A stretch of 64,000 bases of DNA from CAIYYX01 sp035530135 (GCA_035530135.1 DATKVJ010000137.1:1-64000); one strand, 5' to 3'; positions 43,711 to 52,020 are shown, counted from the first letter of the stretch. Numbers and translations are program-made. The notes: generated by a model not told the origin, from the letters alone.

Positions 43711-44175
43711 TCACTCTTTGTCGGATAGGCCCCGGCGGTAGTGCACCGCCTCGGCGATATGGGCGCTGGCGATGCCCGGCGCCGCGGCGAGATCGGCGAT
43801 GCTGCGGGCGACCCGCAGCACCCGGTGATAGCTGCGGCCTGAGAGATTCAGGCGGACGATCGCCAGTTTCAGCAGTTCTCTCGCCGGCTGATCGAGCGCG
43901 CAGTAGGCCTCGATCTCCCGGGCGCCCAGGGCGGCGTTGGGCCTGCCCTGGCGTTCGATCTGGACGGCGCGGGCGGCGGCGACCCGCAGGCGCACGAGCT
44001 CCGACGGCTCGGCCTCATTCCGGTTCTGCATCTCCGCCGCCGATAGCGGCGGCAGCTCGACCATCAAGTCGATGCGGTCGAGCAACGGGCCGGAGAGCTT
44101 GCCGCGATAGCGCGCCACCTGGTCCGGCGTGCACCGGCAGCGGCCGGAGGGGTGTCCGAGCCAGCCGCAGGGGCA
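43711..44175 (-). pseudogene. comM: comM (Mg-chelatase-like AAA ATPase), 3' fragment
   Basis: The frame from about CPCGWLGHPSGRCRCTPDQV down to the stop encodes the C-terminal 150 or so residues of ComM/YifB, including SGPLLDRIDLMVELP and LNLSGRSYHRVLRVARTIA-type segments. The N-terminal Lon-like domain and Walker motifs, about two thirds of the protein, are missing. The break lies within the conserved NPCPCGW motif; bases right of about 44175 no longer match comM. ComM is a branch-migration helicase used in natural transformation, so this gene is probably inactivated. Confidence 0.88.
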
Positions 44176-44191
44176 TAGACGCGTTGCCTTT

Positions 44192-44617
44192 TTGCAATTC
44201 ACGCCGGTATTGCTGAAAGCGCCAAGGCCGGAGACCGTCCTTGCCGACGACGCCACCCTCGGCGAACAAGTTCGCCACAAGCGGATACAAGACAAACTGA
44301 CACAGAAGCAAGCGGCCGAACTTATGGGGGTGGATGCATACACGGTGCTGAATTGGGAGAAGGGCAAGACCACCCCGCTTCTGAAAGATTGGCCCGGATT
44401 GATCCGTTTCCTCGGGTATGTACCCCTACCACAGCCCGTATCCCTCTCCGACCACCTCCACTATGTCCGGTGTGTCCGTGGCTGGTCGCTCAAGGAAGCA
44501 GCCGCCGCTGTCGGCATCCACGAGGAGACTTGGGGATATTGGGAGCGCGGGCAGAATCTTCCGCAGAAGCGAATGCGGGAGCGGATCGAAGGGTTCCTGG
44601 CGTCGGCGCTGGGGTGA
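44192..44617 (+). CDS. XRE-type helix-turn-helix protein with two HTH units
   Basis: A protein of about 141 residues with two HTH-like stretches: LGEQVRHKRIQDKLTQKQAAELMGV...VLNWEKGKTTP and VRGWSLKEAAAAVGIHEETWGYWERGQNLP. The double WE.G pattern is typical of small regulators near serine recombinases. No ATG fits upstream of the first HTH; TTG at 44192 or 44210 are the only candidates. The open frame continues leftwards through the comM junction, so the gene may be truncated at its 5' end by the integration point. Confidence 0.65.
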   Translation: MQFTPVLLKAPRPETVLADDATLGEQVRHKRIQDKLTQKQAAELMGVDAYTVLNWEKGKTTPLLKDWPGLIRFLGYVPLPQPVSLSDHLHYVRCVRGWSLKEAAAAVGIHEETWGYWERGQNLPQKRMRERIEGFLASALG

Positions 44618-44660
44618 GCGGTTGCAGAACTGGAGGTAAAGGGAAGTCAGCATATTTACA

Positions 44661-44683
44661 AGAGCACCCGTCGAGGGTGCTCT
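44661..44683 (+). terminator. Terminator-like hairpin after the XRE gene
   Basis: Perfect 9-bp arms AGAGCACCC/GGGTGCTCT with a 5-nt loop, followed by a short T-rich tail, 44 bp after the XRE stop codon. Confidence 0.6.
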
Positions 44684-44737
44684 TTCGCATGTGTATGGCG
44701 TATGAGCTACACGCCGTTGGGAAGCGTCCAGAATAGT

Positions 44738-44996
44738 AAGTCATTCTGCCAGCTCTTAAGGGCTGGACAATTAAGGAGGCTGCTAAGCAACTTGAGGTGG
44801 ATGAGGGGCGTGGGGCGATTGAGAAAGAGGCAAGACGATTCTGCACCGGAGACACCGAGAAATGCTTTGTCGGTTCCTTGGGGTACCTGCCCATGAGATT
44901 CATCGCAAAATACGGGATCAGTGGAACAGGACCCACTCGTCGCCAGCCACCACAGATACCGGAGACGTCTTAAATTTTCAGGTAATGACGCTATGA
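44738..44996 (+). pseudogene. Decayed copy of an XRE-type HTH gene
   Basis: Reading in two frames gives LKGWTIKEAAKQLEVDE, then AWGD-stop-ERGKTILHRRHREMLCRFLGV, matching the second half of the intact neighbour (VRGWSLKEAAAAVGIHEETWGYWERGQ). One frameshift lies near 44807. The invariant tryptophan codon TGG before ERG has become TGA. The stop is at 44994-44996. It is a broken second regulator gene. The 403-bp gap 44618-45020 holds otherwise only the terminator hairpin. Confidence 0.6.
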
Positions 44997-45020
44997 ATTT
45001 GCTCAGATACCTGGGTACTT

Positions 45021-45773
45021 CTAGATTCGATCCCAAGTAAGTCGGTAAAAATAACCCGCTTCGGGGTAGAGTATTTGTTCTTCGTAACACCTATGAATCG
45101 GATGATATGGTACCGTGCGTATTAGTTCCCATTCAACTACTAATTCAGTAGTAATTGGGCGTCGAGTTAGCCGTGCTTGAGCATGGCTACGATCAAGAAT
45201 ACCGCCAAGTTCTACTCGCCATGAGATTACTTGCGTGGGAGCTTCTACTTTATGGCTGACAAATGTACCCGACTTGCCGTTTGAGTCATCCATCGTCATC
45301 TTGATGGGGATTACTCCGACCTGATTATAGAGTAAAGCGTCTTTAAGTTGAATTGTGACAGTATCGAATTCTGATTTTGTCGCACCTTCCCGGACGGCTC
45401 CAATTTCGTGGAGGCTACAGGTTATTTTCGGATACTCACTCCCCGACCACTTGAAACCGTGCTTAACATTGAAAAGACAAGGTGCCTTTGATTGAATAAT
45501 CTTCTGAATTTCATAGTCGATAGTTTTACCATCGATGCACGTATATCGTACGTGCGTTGCAAGTCTCGTATAGCCATCTGGGTACTTTTGCTTGACTAGA
45601 TGGTTAAGCGTCCGCGTAACCAAGAAGGTGATATAAGCTAAAAATAGAATGACTGCAGATAGGGCAATCCATCCCTTGATGGGATCTTGGGAGACAAACA
45701 CTACTACCAGCCCAACGATCGATGCGATCCCGGCCAAAATCTGGAATATCGCGTTCGCGTGTCTCAGATTCAT
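45021..45773 (-). CDS. Two-helix membrane protein with soluble beta-rich domain, unknown
   Basis: A 250-residue protein that I do not recognise. Two adjacent membrane helices (about residues 10-30 and 35-58) are followed by about 190 residues rich in predicted beta strands. Low GC marks it as recent cargo. I chose the ATG at 45773 (MNLRHANAIFQIL); an upstream ATG would start within a hairpin. The 2TM-plus-beta layout recalls membrane effectors of defence systems such as Cap15, but no nucleotide cyclase lies nearby, so this is a loose analogy. Confidence 0.6.
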   Translation of the reverse strand: MNLRHANAIFQILAGIASIVGLVVVFVSQDPIKGWIALSAVILFLAYITFLVTRTLNHLVKQKYPDGYTRLATHVRYTCIDGKTIDYEIQKIIQSKAPCLFNVKHGFKWSGSEYPKITCSLHEIGAVREGATKSEFDTVTIQLKDALLYNQVGVIPIKMTMDDSNGKSGTFVSHKVEAPTQVISWRVELGGILDRSHAQARLTRRPITTELVVEWELIRTVPYHPIHRCYEEQILYPEAGYFYRLTWDRI

Positions 45774-45779
45774 ATAATT

Positions 45780-45806
45780 GAAATGCCGGCGTGTAGCCGG
45801 CATTTC
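45780..45806 (-). promoter_or_regulatory. Strong hairpin just upstream of the 2TM gene
   Basis: Perfect 11-bp arms GAAATGCCGGC/GCCGGCATTTC with a 5-nt loop, ending only 7 bp before the minus-strand start codon at 45773. It could be a terminator insulating the gene from upstream transcription, or a leader structure limiting ribosome access. Beyond it (45807-45990) nothing else is recognisable. Confidence 0.5.
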
Positions 45807-45990
45807 ACAGAGCATCTAGAACGCATGGCGTTCAGCTATCTCCATCCATATTAAGTGTCCTTAGATTAGTAATCTAATGTTTAGTATAGACCCCTCTCAA
45901 TCCTGCGCAACCCCCAGGGGGAAAAAATGTCGCACAAGAAAGGTTATGGGGCACCGCTTCTATAACTATATTAGCAGAAAACTACTGATC

Positions 45991-46212
45991 TTAGGGCTTC
46001 TTCATCGACCGCGCCAACACTTCTGCAATCGCCTGCCTCCGCGCACTTGCTTCCGTCGGGTCCACCGTCTGCTGCACGGTCCGCACCTTGTACCCGCGCA
46101 CCATCTGCTCGGTCGGTAGTGGCGGAAGCTTTAACGAAATTCGCTGGTCGGCTTCGACCTCTTCCAATCTGACCGCGCATCTCAACCTGCACGCCTGCTC
46201 CATCAAAGCCAT
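45991..46212 (-). CDS. Short frame ending in the TraG-like tail module
   Basis: A 73-residue frame whose last 44 residues (PPLPTEQMVRGYKVRTVQQ and onward, ending ARSMKKP) match the last 44 residues of the TraG-like ATPase encoded at 48125-50860 with about five changes. The nucleotide differences are mostly silent, so both copies evolved as coding sequence. The first 29 residues match nothing I know. Its ATG overlaps the DUF3761 stop. It is either a small protein with a shared tail or the 3' scrap of a lost paralogue. Confidence 0.45.
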   Translation of the reverse strand: MALMEQACRLRCAVRLEEVEADQRISLKLPPLPTEQMVRGYKVRTVQQTVDPTEASARRQAIAEVLARSMKKP

Positions 46213-46520
46213 TGCGCCACGCCGCCGTGATGAGAACACGTACCACGGTGGTTCTGGCTGAAGGAATAGCTTCCATCGCGGCACTGCGCGGTCGCGCCAT
46301 TTGGAACCACGCCAGACTTGGAATGGGCCGGCGAATGGACGACATTGCCTTGGCTGTTGGTGTAGTGCCCATGCTCGTTGAGGTCCGCCTCATTAGGAGC
46401 GGGAGGCGCAGGCTGGCTCGCCGCAGCATTGGGTGGAGGTTCCTTCGCGTAGGCGCCTGCCGGCTGGAGCAGAGTAGCGGCGACGGACATCGCCAGCAAA
46501 GCGAGTCGTAACGATCTCAT
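46203..46520 (-). CDS. DUF3761 secreted protein
   Basis: A 105-residue exported protein. It has a signal peptide (MRSLRLALLAMSVAATLLQP, cut near AYAKE), a Pro/Ala-rich linker, then the DUF3761 motif NGATAQCRDGSYSFSQNHRG with a CSHHGGVAQWL end. DUF3761 proteins are small periplasmic proteins of unknown role with a conserved Cys pair. I chose the ATG at 46520 because it gives the signal peptide. Confidence 0.75.
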   Translation of the reverse strand: MRSLRLALLAMSVAATLLQPAGAYAKEPPPNAAASQPAPPAPNEADLNEHGHYTNSQGNVVHSPAHSKSGVVPNGATAQCRDGSYSFSQNHRGTCSHHGGVAQWL

Positions 46521-46562
46521 TGTGCCTCCAATCCAAGAGGACCTGGCTGCTGTGCCGCTCAT

Positions 46563-46694
46563 CTATCCGCTCTCTATCTTGGTCAGACTGTTATCGAGAT
46601 CAATGCCCGCTTTGACAATGTTCGGGACACTGCCGGTCATGAGCACGGGGATGAACGTGACGAGGACGGTGGCGACTTGTATCTTCTTCTTCAT
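46563..46694 (-). CDS. Possible short exported peptide
   Basis: A 43-codon frame starting MKKKIQVATVLVTFIPVLM, which looks like a signal peptide or membrane anchor, followed by a short polar tail. It overlaps the 3' end of the next upstream gene in another frame. Alternatively it could be the true C-terminal reading of a frameshifted gene. Weak support. Confidence 0.25.
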   Translation of the reverse strand: MKKKIQVATVLVTFIPVLMTGSVPNIVKAGIDLDNSLTKIESG

Positions 46695-47028
46695 CCGCCA
46701 CACGGGCCATGACTTGATTGCAATGGCTGACCGCATTGCCAAGTTGCGTCGCATCTAGGCCGATATCGTTCTGCCGGAGAACTATCGCCTGGGCTATCAA
46801 TTCCGTTGCCTGATTTCGGAGTGCGGTAGCTTTCTCGTCGAGTGCCAGAGCGTCGTCATCGGTCGGCGCATGTTCGATCTGGTCGTCCAATTGGCCCGCC
46901 GTGTCGTTCAGTTTCGCCGAGAGCATCGCCTTGTCGCGGCGGTAAGAGCAGTATCGTCTGTCATCTTGTCCGCCCCGCTGACCGGCCTCCGCCAGCGGAA
47001 TCACTCTTCTTGCCACCGGCTTAAGCAT
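46600..47028 (-). CDS. Hypothetical helical protein
   Basis: A 142-residue frame. Residues 35-115 form a plausible helical protein (AKLNDTAGQLDDQIEHAP and onward); the last 25 residues are rich in Arg/His and look like an out-of-frame tail, so a frameshift near 46690 is possible. The ATG overlaps the stop codon of the small exported peptide gene upstream as ATGCTTAA, which argues for coupled translation. Not recognised. Confidence 0.4.
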   Translation of the reverse strand: MLKPVARRVIPLAEAGQRGGQDDRRYCSYRRDKAMLSAKLNDTAGQLDDQIEHAPTDDDALALDEKATALRNQATELIAQAIVLRQNDIGLDATQLGNAVSHCNQVMARVADEEEDTSRHRPRHVHPRAHDRQCPEHCQSGH

Positions 47029-47191
47029 TGTCGGCCGCATGTACATTCGCTTTAGCGGCGGGCTGTGCCGCTGGTGCAGCGGGTGCCGCAGCCTGAAGAT
47101 CTACCGGCGACGATGCCCGATTGCTTACCGCCATACTCGCGAGCGACATGGCAGTGAGCACTATCCCAAACGTGATGGTTGCAATTTTCAT
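47021..47191 (-). CDS. Small exported peptide, unknown
   Basis: A 56-residue product starting MKIATITFGIVLTAMSLASM, a clear signal peptide, followed by an Ala/Pro-rich tail ending VHAADNA. A purine-rich ribosome site (GGAGGAG) lies before the ATG. It is first in a chain of overlapping small minus-strand frames leading to the DUF3761 gene. Function unknown. Confidence 0.5.
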   Translation of the reverse strand: MKIATITFGIVLTAMSLASMAVSNRASSPVDLQAAAPAAPAAQPAAKANVHAADNA

Positions 47192-47295
47192 TAGACGCTC
47201 CTCCCTGATCCTTTTATGATGTTGTTGAAACGGCGAAACCGAAGCCCGGATGCAAATGCGAGAACGCTAACAGCTACAGATAAAGGCTACTGATA

Positions 47296-47305
47296 CCCCC
47301 CCCCC
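47296..47305. repeat. C10 homopolymer tract
   Basis: Ten consecutive C residues about 105 bp upstream of the minus-strand peptide start at 47191. Such tracts are prone to slippage and may alter promoter spacing. Nothing else is recognised in the gap 47192-47422. Confidence 0.8.
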
Positions 47306-47422
47306 AACCAGAAGGGAGTCACGTCACCACCAAGAGAAGCAATCTATCAATATGACGGACGATATGTAGTTCCGCATACGGCCTGTACGAAAATGGCGCA
47401 ACACCATATGCCAGTTCGACCA

Positions 47423-48097
47423 TCACCGGTTATACGAAATCACGTGCTTCGCAAATTTCTGCATGGGAGTCTGGAAGTGCGTAACAAGGGCACGGTAGAG
47501 TTTTATCGTTGCCGCTGCTACCACGACGAATACGGTGACAGTCGCAAACAGGAACTTTTTGCCCCATGGTGCCACGGCGGCTATTGACTCGTACTGTTGG
47601 GAGTACGGCCGAAGCGATTGTGTCGCCATACCGATGGTTTCTTTGTCCATGGGCGATGTCGGCGATTCTCGCGGCGGCAGTCTATCGACAATATCTTTTA
47701 AGTCCATCAAGACCGCATTCATGCGGTGCTGCCAATAGTCTGGTCCATGCCCTGGTATCGGTGAGAACGAGTCTCTGAATGCCATGTCGACTACCGCACA
47801 AGAGTCTTCTATAGCTGATGAATGTGGAATGCGTGATAGTTTCGGACAATACAGGCTCGTCTCGTAGGCGCCATTCAGCTCGCTTCTATAACTCACCTGG
47901 GTTAGGGCCTCTTCTTGCTCGGAAACCATGTGATAGATAACCGTTCCGCCGAGGATGGTTGCCGTCAATGACAGGACTTCTGCTGCCACGGCCAACCATT
48001 TTTTTGCGTTTGGGTACCGATACCCAAGCGTCAGGCAAACCAGAAAGATAAACAGTGCCCAGAAAATCAGTAAGCAAAATACGCTAAGTATCGTCAT
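47423..48097 (-). CDS. Membrane protein, unknown
   Basis: A 224-residue protein with two N-terminal membrane helices (about 1-25 and 35-60), a polar central domain of about 110 residues with three cysteines, and a third helix near residues 180-200 (FLFATVTVFVVVAAATIKLY). Not recognised. I chose the ATG at 48097 because an AAGGA site is well placed before it; ATG 48115 is possible. It directly follows the TraG-like gene and may belong to its operon. Confidence 0.6.
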   Translation of the reverse strand: MTILSVFCLLIFWALFIFLVCLTLGYRYPNAKKWLAVAAEVLSLTATILGGTVIYHMVSEQEEALTQVSYRSELNGAYETSLYCPKLSRIPHSSAIEDSCAVVDMAFRDSFSPIPGHGPDYWQHRMNAVLMDLKDIVDRLPPRESPTSPMDKETIGMATQSLRPYSQQYESIAAVAPWGKKFLFATVTVFVVVAAATIKLYRALVTHFQTPMQKFAKHVISYNR

Positions 48098-48124
48098 ACG
48101 GAATGTCCTTTCCATTCAATCGAG

Positions 48125-50860
48125 CTACGACTTCCGCATCGACCGGGCCAGCACTTCGGCGATCGCCTGTCGGCGTGCATTCGCTTCCTGAGGGTCAACC
48201 GCCTGCTGCACGGTCCGCACCTTGTACCCGCGAACCATCTGTTCCGTTGGAAGTGGAGGTTCTCCAAGGGAGTCCAAATATTCAATCAAGCTCTCAGGCA
48301 CTGCGTACCGTACTTTCCCTCGCTCATGCTCTTCCAAATTTTCGTCGATGAACTTGGTGAGGGACTTGATATGCCGTTCATTACTCCCCACCAAAACAAT
48401 CTCCGTATAGCCCGCTGCCAAGCATTTCTCAACGTTGCCCAGCTCATGATCCCTGCCGGTCGTCACTGAGATTTCGCAGGCGATCCGGCGTTCGCCGCGA
48501 ACGAGCGATACATCCACTCGGCCGGCGCCATCGAGGATGACCTCCTCGATTGAGGTCCGAAAACCTCGCTCATCGGCGAGTTGTTTGATGAGATGCTGTA
48601 GGTATTTGTGCTGTCGTCCGCCGCCGCCTTGCTCCAGAGGTATCTTTGGCCGTGGCGCTGGCTTTGGAATCGGTTCGACGAAATTTTCGGGGCAAACGAG
48701 ATCCTGGGGAGTGGTATCTCTGGATAGCTCCTCCGGTTCAGGTGCCGCGACTCGTGCTTCTTGCGGCTCTATAGTTTGCGCCGATACGCGCGGTTTCGCC
48801 GCTTTCGCTTTCAGCACCGTCTGTGGCCGATCAAACGCTAGCTCGATGGGCGGCGCGCTGTATTCCTCGCGGCTCCGCCGCAGGAGCTTCGCGTATGACT
48901 CGTCGGACATCGTTGGCAGCGCGTCGACATAGCCAAGCGGAATGCGAACCGAGAGGGCTTGATTGGTGAAGTTGCGCACATAACAGGCGAACTCGGTATG
49001 TTCGCTCCGCTTCTTCTGGGCGAGCAGAAACGATGCCTCGACGCGGAATTCGGAATCAAGGGTATTCGCATCCTTGCTGCTCAAACCGCCGGCGAACTTG
49101 ATCGAGGTGCTCGCCAGTACGGTTGCCCGCAATCCGGCATCGAGCTGGTCGAGGTTCTGATGGGCCAGACAGAGCGCAATCCGGTATTTCCGTGCCTGAT
49201 TGAGCAGGCGGCCGATTGAGTCATCAAAATAGTCCTGGGCCTCATCAACATAGACAAAAGCGGGATTGCGCTCATGTGGGGGCATCGTCGCGCGTTGCAG
49301 CGCCGCTTGCGCGATGAGCGAGACAAAGAACCTCCCGAGGATGCTGGCCCCCTCGTGACCAAGAAAATCCTTGGCCGTCGAAATGAGAACGATCTTTCCT
49401 TCATTCAGCAGGGAGAAGAGGTTCACTTTGTTCTCGGTGTGCGAGAACATTCGCTCTATGGTGGCATTCGACAGCACGCCCCACAGTCGTGTCAGAATCT
49501 GCTTCTTGGTTTCGCCGAACTGCCGCTCAAAGAACTGAGTCTCGAAAAAGTGTCTGCTGGAACCCGAGAGACGTTCCATATAGGGCCGGAACTTCTCGCC
49601 GTTCTCCATGAGTTCACGCAGAGTATGAATTGTCGCGTCCGGAATTTCGAGCATGAGGCGGGCGATGTAGCGGAAGATCACCCCTTGCCGTTGGGTCAGT
49701 TCCGCACCCAAGAGTGCCCCGAAGAAAAACTCGAAGGTCTCCACCGCAGCGTTGAGCGTCATTTCACGATCGACCGGCGCGAGCTTCTCCAGTCGCCCCC
49801 GGTCGAAGTCGAACATGTTCAGGGATACGGGATGTTCAATGTCGGTCGGATCAACCAGCACCAGGCGATCGGCGAGACTACCGTGCGCCTCCGGATCGCA
49901 ATGCTTCAGATGCGAAATCGTCCGAATCAGGTCGCCCTGGCTGTCGATAACGACCACCGCCCGGCCATCCTCCTTGGCCCGCACCAGGTCGTGATGAATA
50001 AGGAACTGGAGTAGCTGGGTCTTGCCATGGCCGGTGCCGCCGACGATATGGGTGTGCTCAAACCGTGCGGGGAAAGGGATGGCAAAGGGCAGCGGCGCGC
50101 GAAAGAAATCCTGAAATGCTGTGCCTTGCAGATAGACCTCGACCAGTTCCTCCGGCCGCATTTTGCTTTGTTCGGAGGGGAACCGCAGCTTGAGCTTTTC
50201 CTCATGCCGCTTAGACAACGGTATGCCCGAGGCGCGCAGCAAATTGTCCTCAAAGCGGGTGCGGACTTTTGTGAATAGTCCGGACTGGAAGGCGTACTCG
50301 TCGGAGAGCGTAACGAGCGTGCGCTCGATGATGTCACCCAGGTCGTCGCAGAGGTCGTATGCGGCGGCATCGGGGAAGACAACATACTCGACCTTGCCTT
50401 CATCCTCGCCATCGTCGTCCGGATCGATGAAAGCCGAAGCAGGGAAAGACCGGAGGATGCCGGGGAAGAGGTAGGAAAGCTTCCTCCGCCACTCAGCGAG
50501 CAGGCGCTCGCTGTCCTTATGTACTCGAATTGAGCGACGAAACATTTCTCGTAGCAATACGCCCTCTTCCAGCGTGCAATTGGCGAGCGCCGCTTCATCG
50601 GGCAGGTTAATGAGGAAACCGTCGTCGTAGAGCAACTGCAGCAGCGCGTCATACAGAGCGCTCCCCAGCCGATCGGAGGGCGACATGTCGAGCTTGCAGC
50701 AAATCTCGATAATGAAGTCAACGAGGAATGTCCCACGAGCCTCCTCGTCAGCCAGGAACGCCCGCTCGCGTAACGGCTGCAACTCGCGATATAGGACGAG
50801 AGTGTCCTCCCGTTCGCGACCCTCCGTGCCACCTGAGAGCCAGTTCCTCCAGTTCGACAT
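48125..50860 (-). CDS. TraG/VirD4-like conjugation ATPase with nuclease-like C-terminus
   Basis: A 911-residue P-loop ATPase of the type IV coupling/HerA-like class. It has a long helical N-terminal region (1-260), Walker A GGTGHGKT (274-281) and Walker B AFVYVDEAQDYF (534-545), then the sensor ALCLAHQNLDQL. After a Pro/Glu-rich linker, residues about 764-840 resemble a PD-(D/E)XK fold, with Asp783 and Glu796 in VDVSLVRGERRIACEIS, though Ser798 replaces the usual Lys. The last 44 residues recur at 45991. It lacks N-terminal membrane helices, unlike classical VirD4. Confidence 0.82.
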   Translation of the reverse strand: MSNWRNWLSGGTEGREREDTLVLYRELQPLRERAFLADEEARGTFLVDFIIEICCKLDMSPSDRLGSALYDALLQLLYDDGFLINLPDEAALANCTLEEGVLLREMFRRSIRVHKDSERLLAEWRRKLSYLFPGILRSFPASAFIDPDDDGEDEGKVEYVVFPDAAAYDLCDDLGDIIERTLVTLSDEYAFQSGLFTKVRTRFEDNLLRASGIPLSKRHEEKLKLRFPSEQSKMRPEELVEVYLQGTAFQDFFRAPLPFAIPFPARFEHTHIVGGTGHGKTQLLQFLIHHDLVRAKEDGRAVVVIDSQGDLIRTISHLKHCDPEAHGSLADRLVLVDPTDIEHPVSLNMFDFDRGRLEKLAPVDREMTLNAAVETFEFFFGALLGAELTQRQGVIFRYIARLMLEIPDATIHTLRELMENGEKFRPYMERLSGSSRHFFETQFFERQFGETKKQILTRLWGVLSNATIERMFSHTENKVNLFSLLNEGKIVLISTAKDFLGHEGASILGRFFVSLIAQAALQRATMPPHERNPAFVYVDEAQDYFDDSIGRLLNQARKYRIALCLAHQNLDQLDAGLRATVLASTSIKFAGGLSSKDANTLDSEFRVEASFLLAQKKRSEHTEFACYVRNFTNQALSVRIPLGYVDALPTMSDESYAKLLRRSREEYSAPPIELAFDRPQTVLKAKAAKPRVSAQTIEPQEARVAAPEPEELSRDTTPQDLVCPENFVEPIPKPAPRPKIPLEQGGGGRQHKYLQHLIKQLADERGFRTSIEEVILDGAGRVDVSLVRGERRIACEISVTTGRDHELGNVEKCLAAGYTEIVLVGSNERHIKSLTKFIDENLEEHERGKVRYAVPESLIEYLDSLGEPPLPTEQMVRGYKVRTVQQAVDPQEANARRQAIAEVLARSMRKS

Positions 50861-50868
50861 GGAAGCGG

Positions 50869-51252
50869 CTAGAGCTCGATGACTTCTTCTCCGCCGAATT
50901 GCGCCGCTGCCTCAAGCACGTTCTTGAAAGTCTGGGCGGCTTCCCTAATTTGATCCTCGACCGCGAGCATCTCAACGATATCCTTGCAATCGATCTTCTT
51001 GCCGTTCGACAAATCATTGACCGATACGGAGAGATTCATCATCTTGAAGGCAAGTCGCGACGCCACACCTAAAAGCCCGCTGCCCTTATCGGTCAGCGTC
51101 GCGCGCTCATAGAGCATGGTTTCGCCAAGCTTGTATTTCTTGATATTGCTTTTCTCTTCCTCGGTCAGCTCCGCTCGGACAGCGAGCGTGAATGTAACCT
51201 TGCCGACTCCAAGCATCCCTGACTTCTGATCGCGACGTAGCAGCAGCTTCAT
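50869..51252 (-). CDS. Conserved-type island protein, unknown
   Basis: A 127-residue soluble protein beginning MKLLLRRDQKSGMLGVGKVTFTLAVRAELT and ending in acidic residues. It is encoded 8 bp upstream of the TraG-like gene, so the two are surely co-transcribed. Similar short proteins travel with this kind of ATPase in integrative elements; no function is known. Beta-rich first half, helical second half. A ribosome site GGGAGG precedes the ATG. Confidence 0.7.
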   Translation of the reverse strand: MKLLLRRDQKSGMLGVGKVTFTLAVRAELTEEEKSNIKKYKLGETMLYERATLTDKGSGLLGVASRLAFKMMNLSVSVNDLSNGKKIDCKDIVEMLAVEDQIREAAQTFKNVLEAAAQFGGEEVIEL

Positions 51253-51495
51253 AGCATCCCTCCCGAGGTGTATGTAGAAAACAAATACGGTACCCGAAAA
51301 GGAGAGTTCTCCGCTAGTCCTTAGGCCGGTTCGGTGCCGATACTTGCGAAGACATCAGACTGCCTTTCGATTGTCGTCTCCGAACTGCATCTTCAGCAGG
51401 CGGATATTCTGTAAAAACTGATGACGGCCGGTGGAGCAAAGGCTTTATCCACATGCGTAATAAATCTGCGCGATGCAACATGTATACTTAACCCA

Positions 51496-51987
51496 ATGGC
51501 AGATCAGCCAAAAAATCAAGAGCAGTCAGATGTCAACGACCCAATTGGCAAAGCGATAGTACGTAACCGTTTGAATGTCTGGGGAGGGCCTTTTCGTATG
51601 CCATATACGAATAATACAGCCAGATTTTTCGGAGGTTATGGTGCTGGCATTGCCGGCAAACTTTTGAGCGAAGGAGATTCGAATGCAGAGCCCCTCGAAA
51701 TTACTCAGACCGAAATTGATTCATGGAATGCATTGGAGAAATTCGCTTATAAGCATCACGCCATATTCTTTTCAACTGGAACAATCCTATTTTCATCTTT
51801 AATAGGCGTCGTTTACTACGTATCTAATATAAATCCCTTCTTCGGAATCGCGATTTTCTTCATTTCAGTGTACCCATTATTTTATTTCATCAGGATTTTA
51901 TTTCTGATTGAAGGGCAAAGTTTGCCAACAAAAGACCTTTTCCCAACTGGAGTAACGTATAGGGACATTCCCGACGCTGAGAATTAG
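51496..51987 (+). CDS. Two-helix membrane protein, unknown
   Basis: A 163-residue protein of low GC. A polar N-terminal half (MADQPKNQEQSDVNDPIGK) is followed by two membrane helices (about residues 92-112 and 118-138). I chose the ATG at 51496; the upstream frame crosses a likely TATACT -10 box at 51482-51487. Not recognised. It converges on the tpsA gene. Confidence 0.5.
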   Translation: MADQPKNQEQSDVNDPIGKAIVRNRLNVWGGPFRMPYTNNTARFFGGYGAGIAGKLLSEGDSNAEPLEITQTEIDSWNALEKFAYKHHAIFFSTGTILFSSLIGVVYYVSNINPFFGIAIFFISVYPLFYFIRILFLIEGQSLPTKDLFPTGVTYRDIPDAEN

Positions 51988-52020
51988 AGTTTCAGTCGTA
52001 GATACCTCACGTATAAACCG

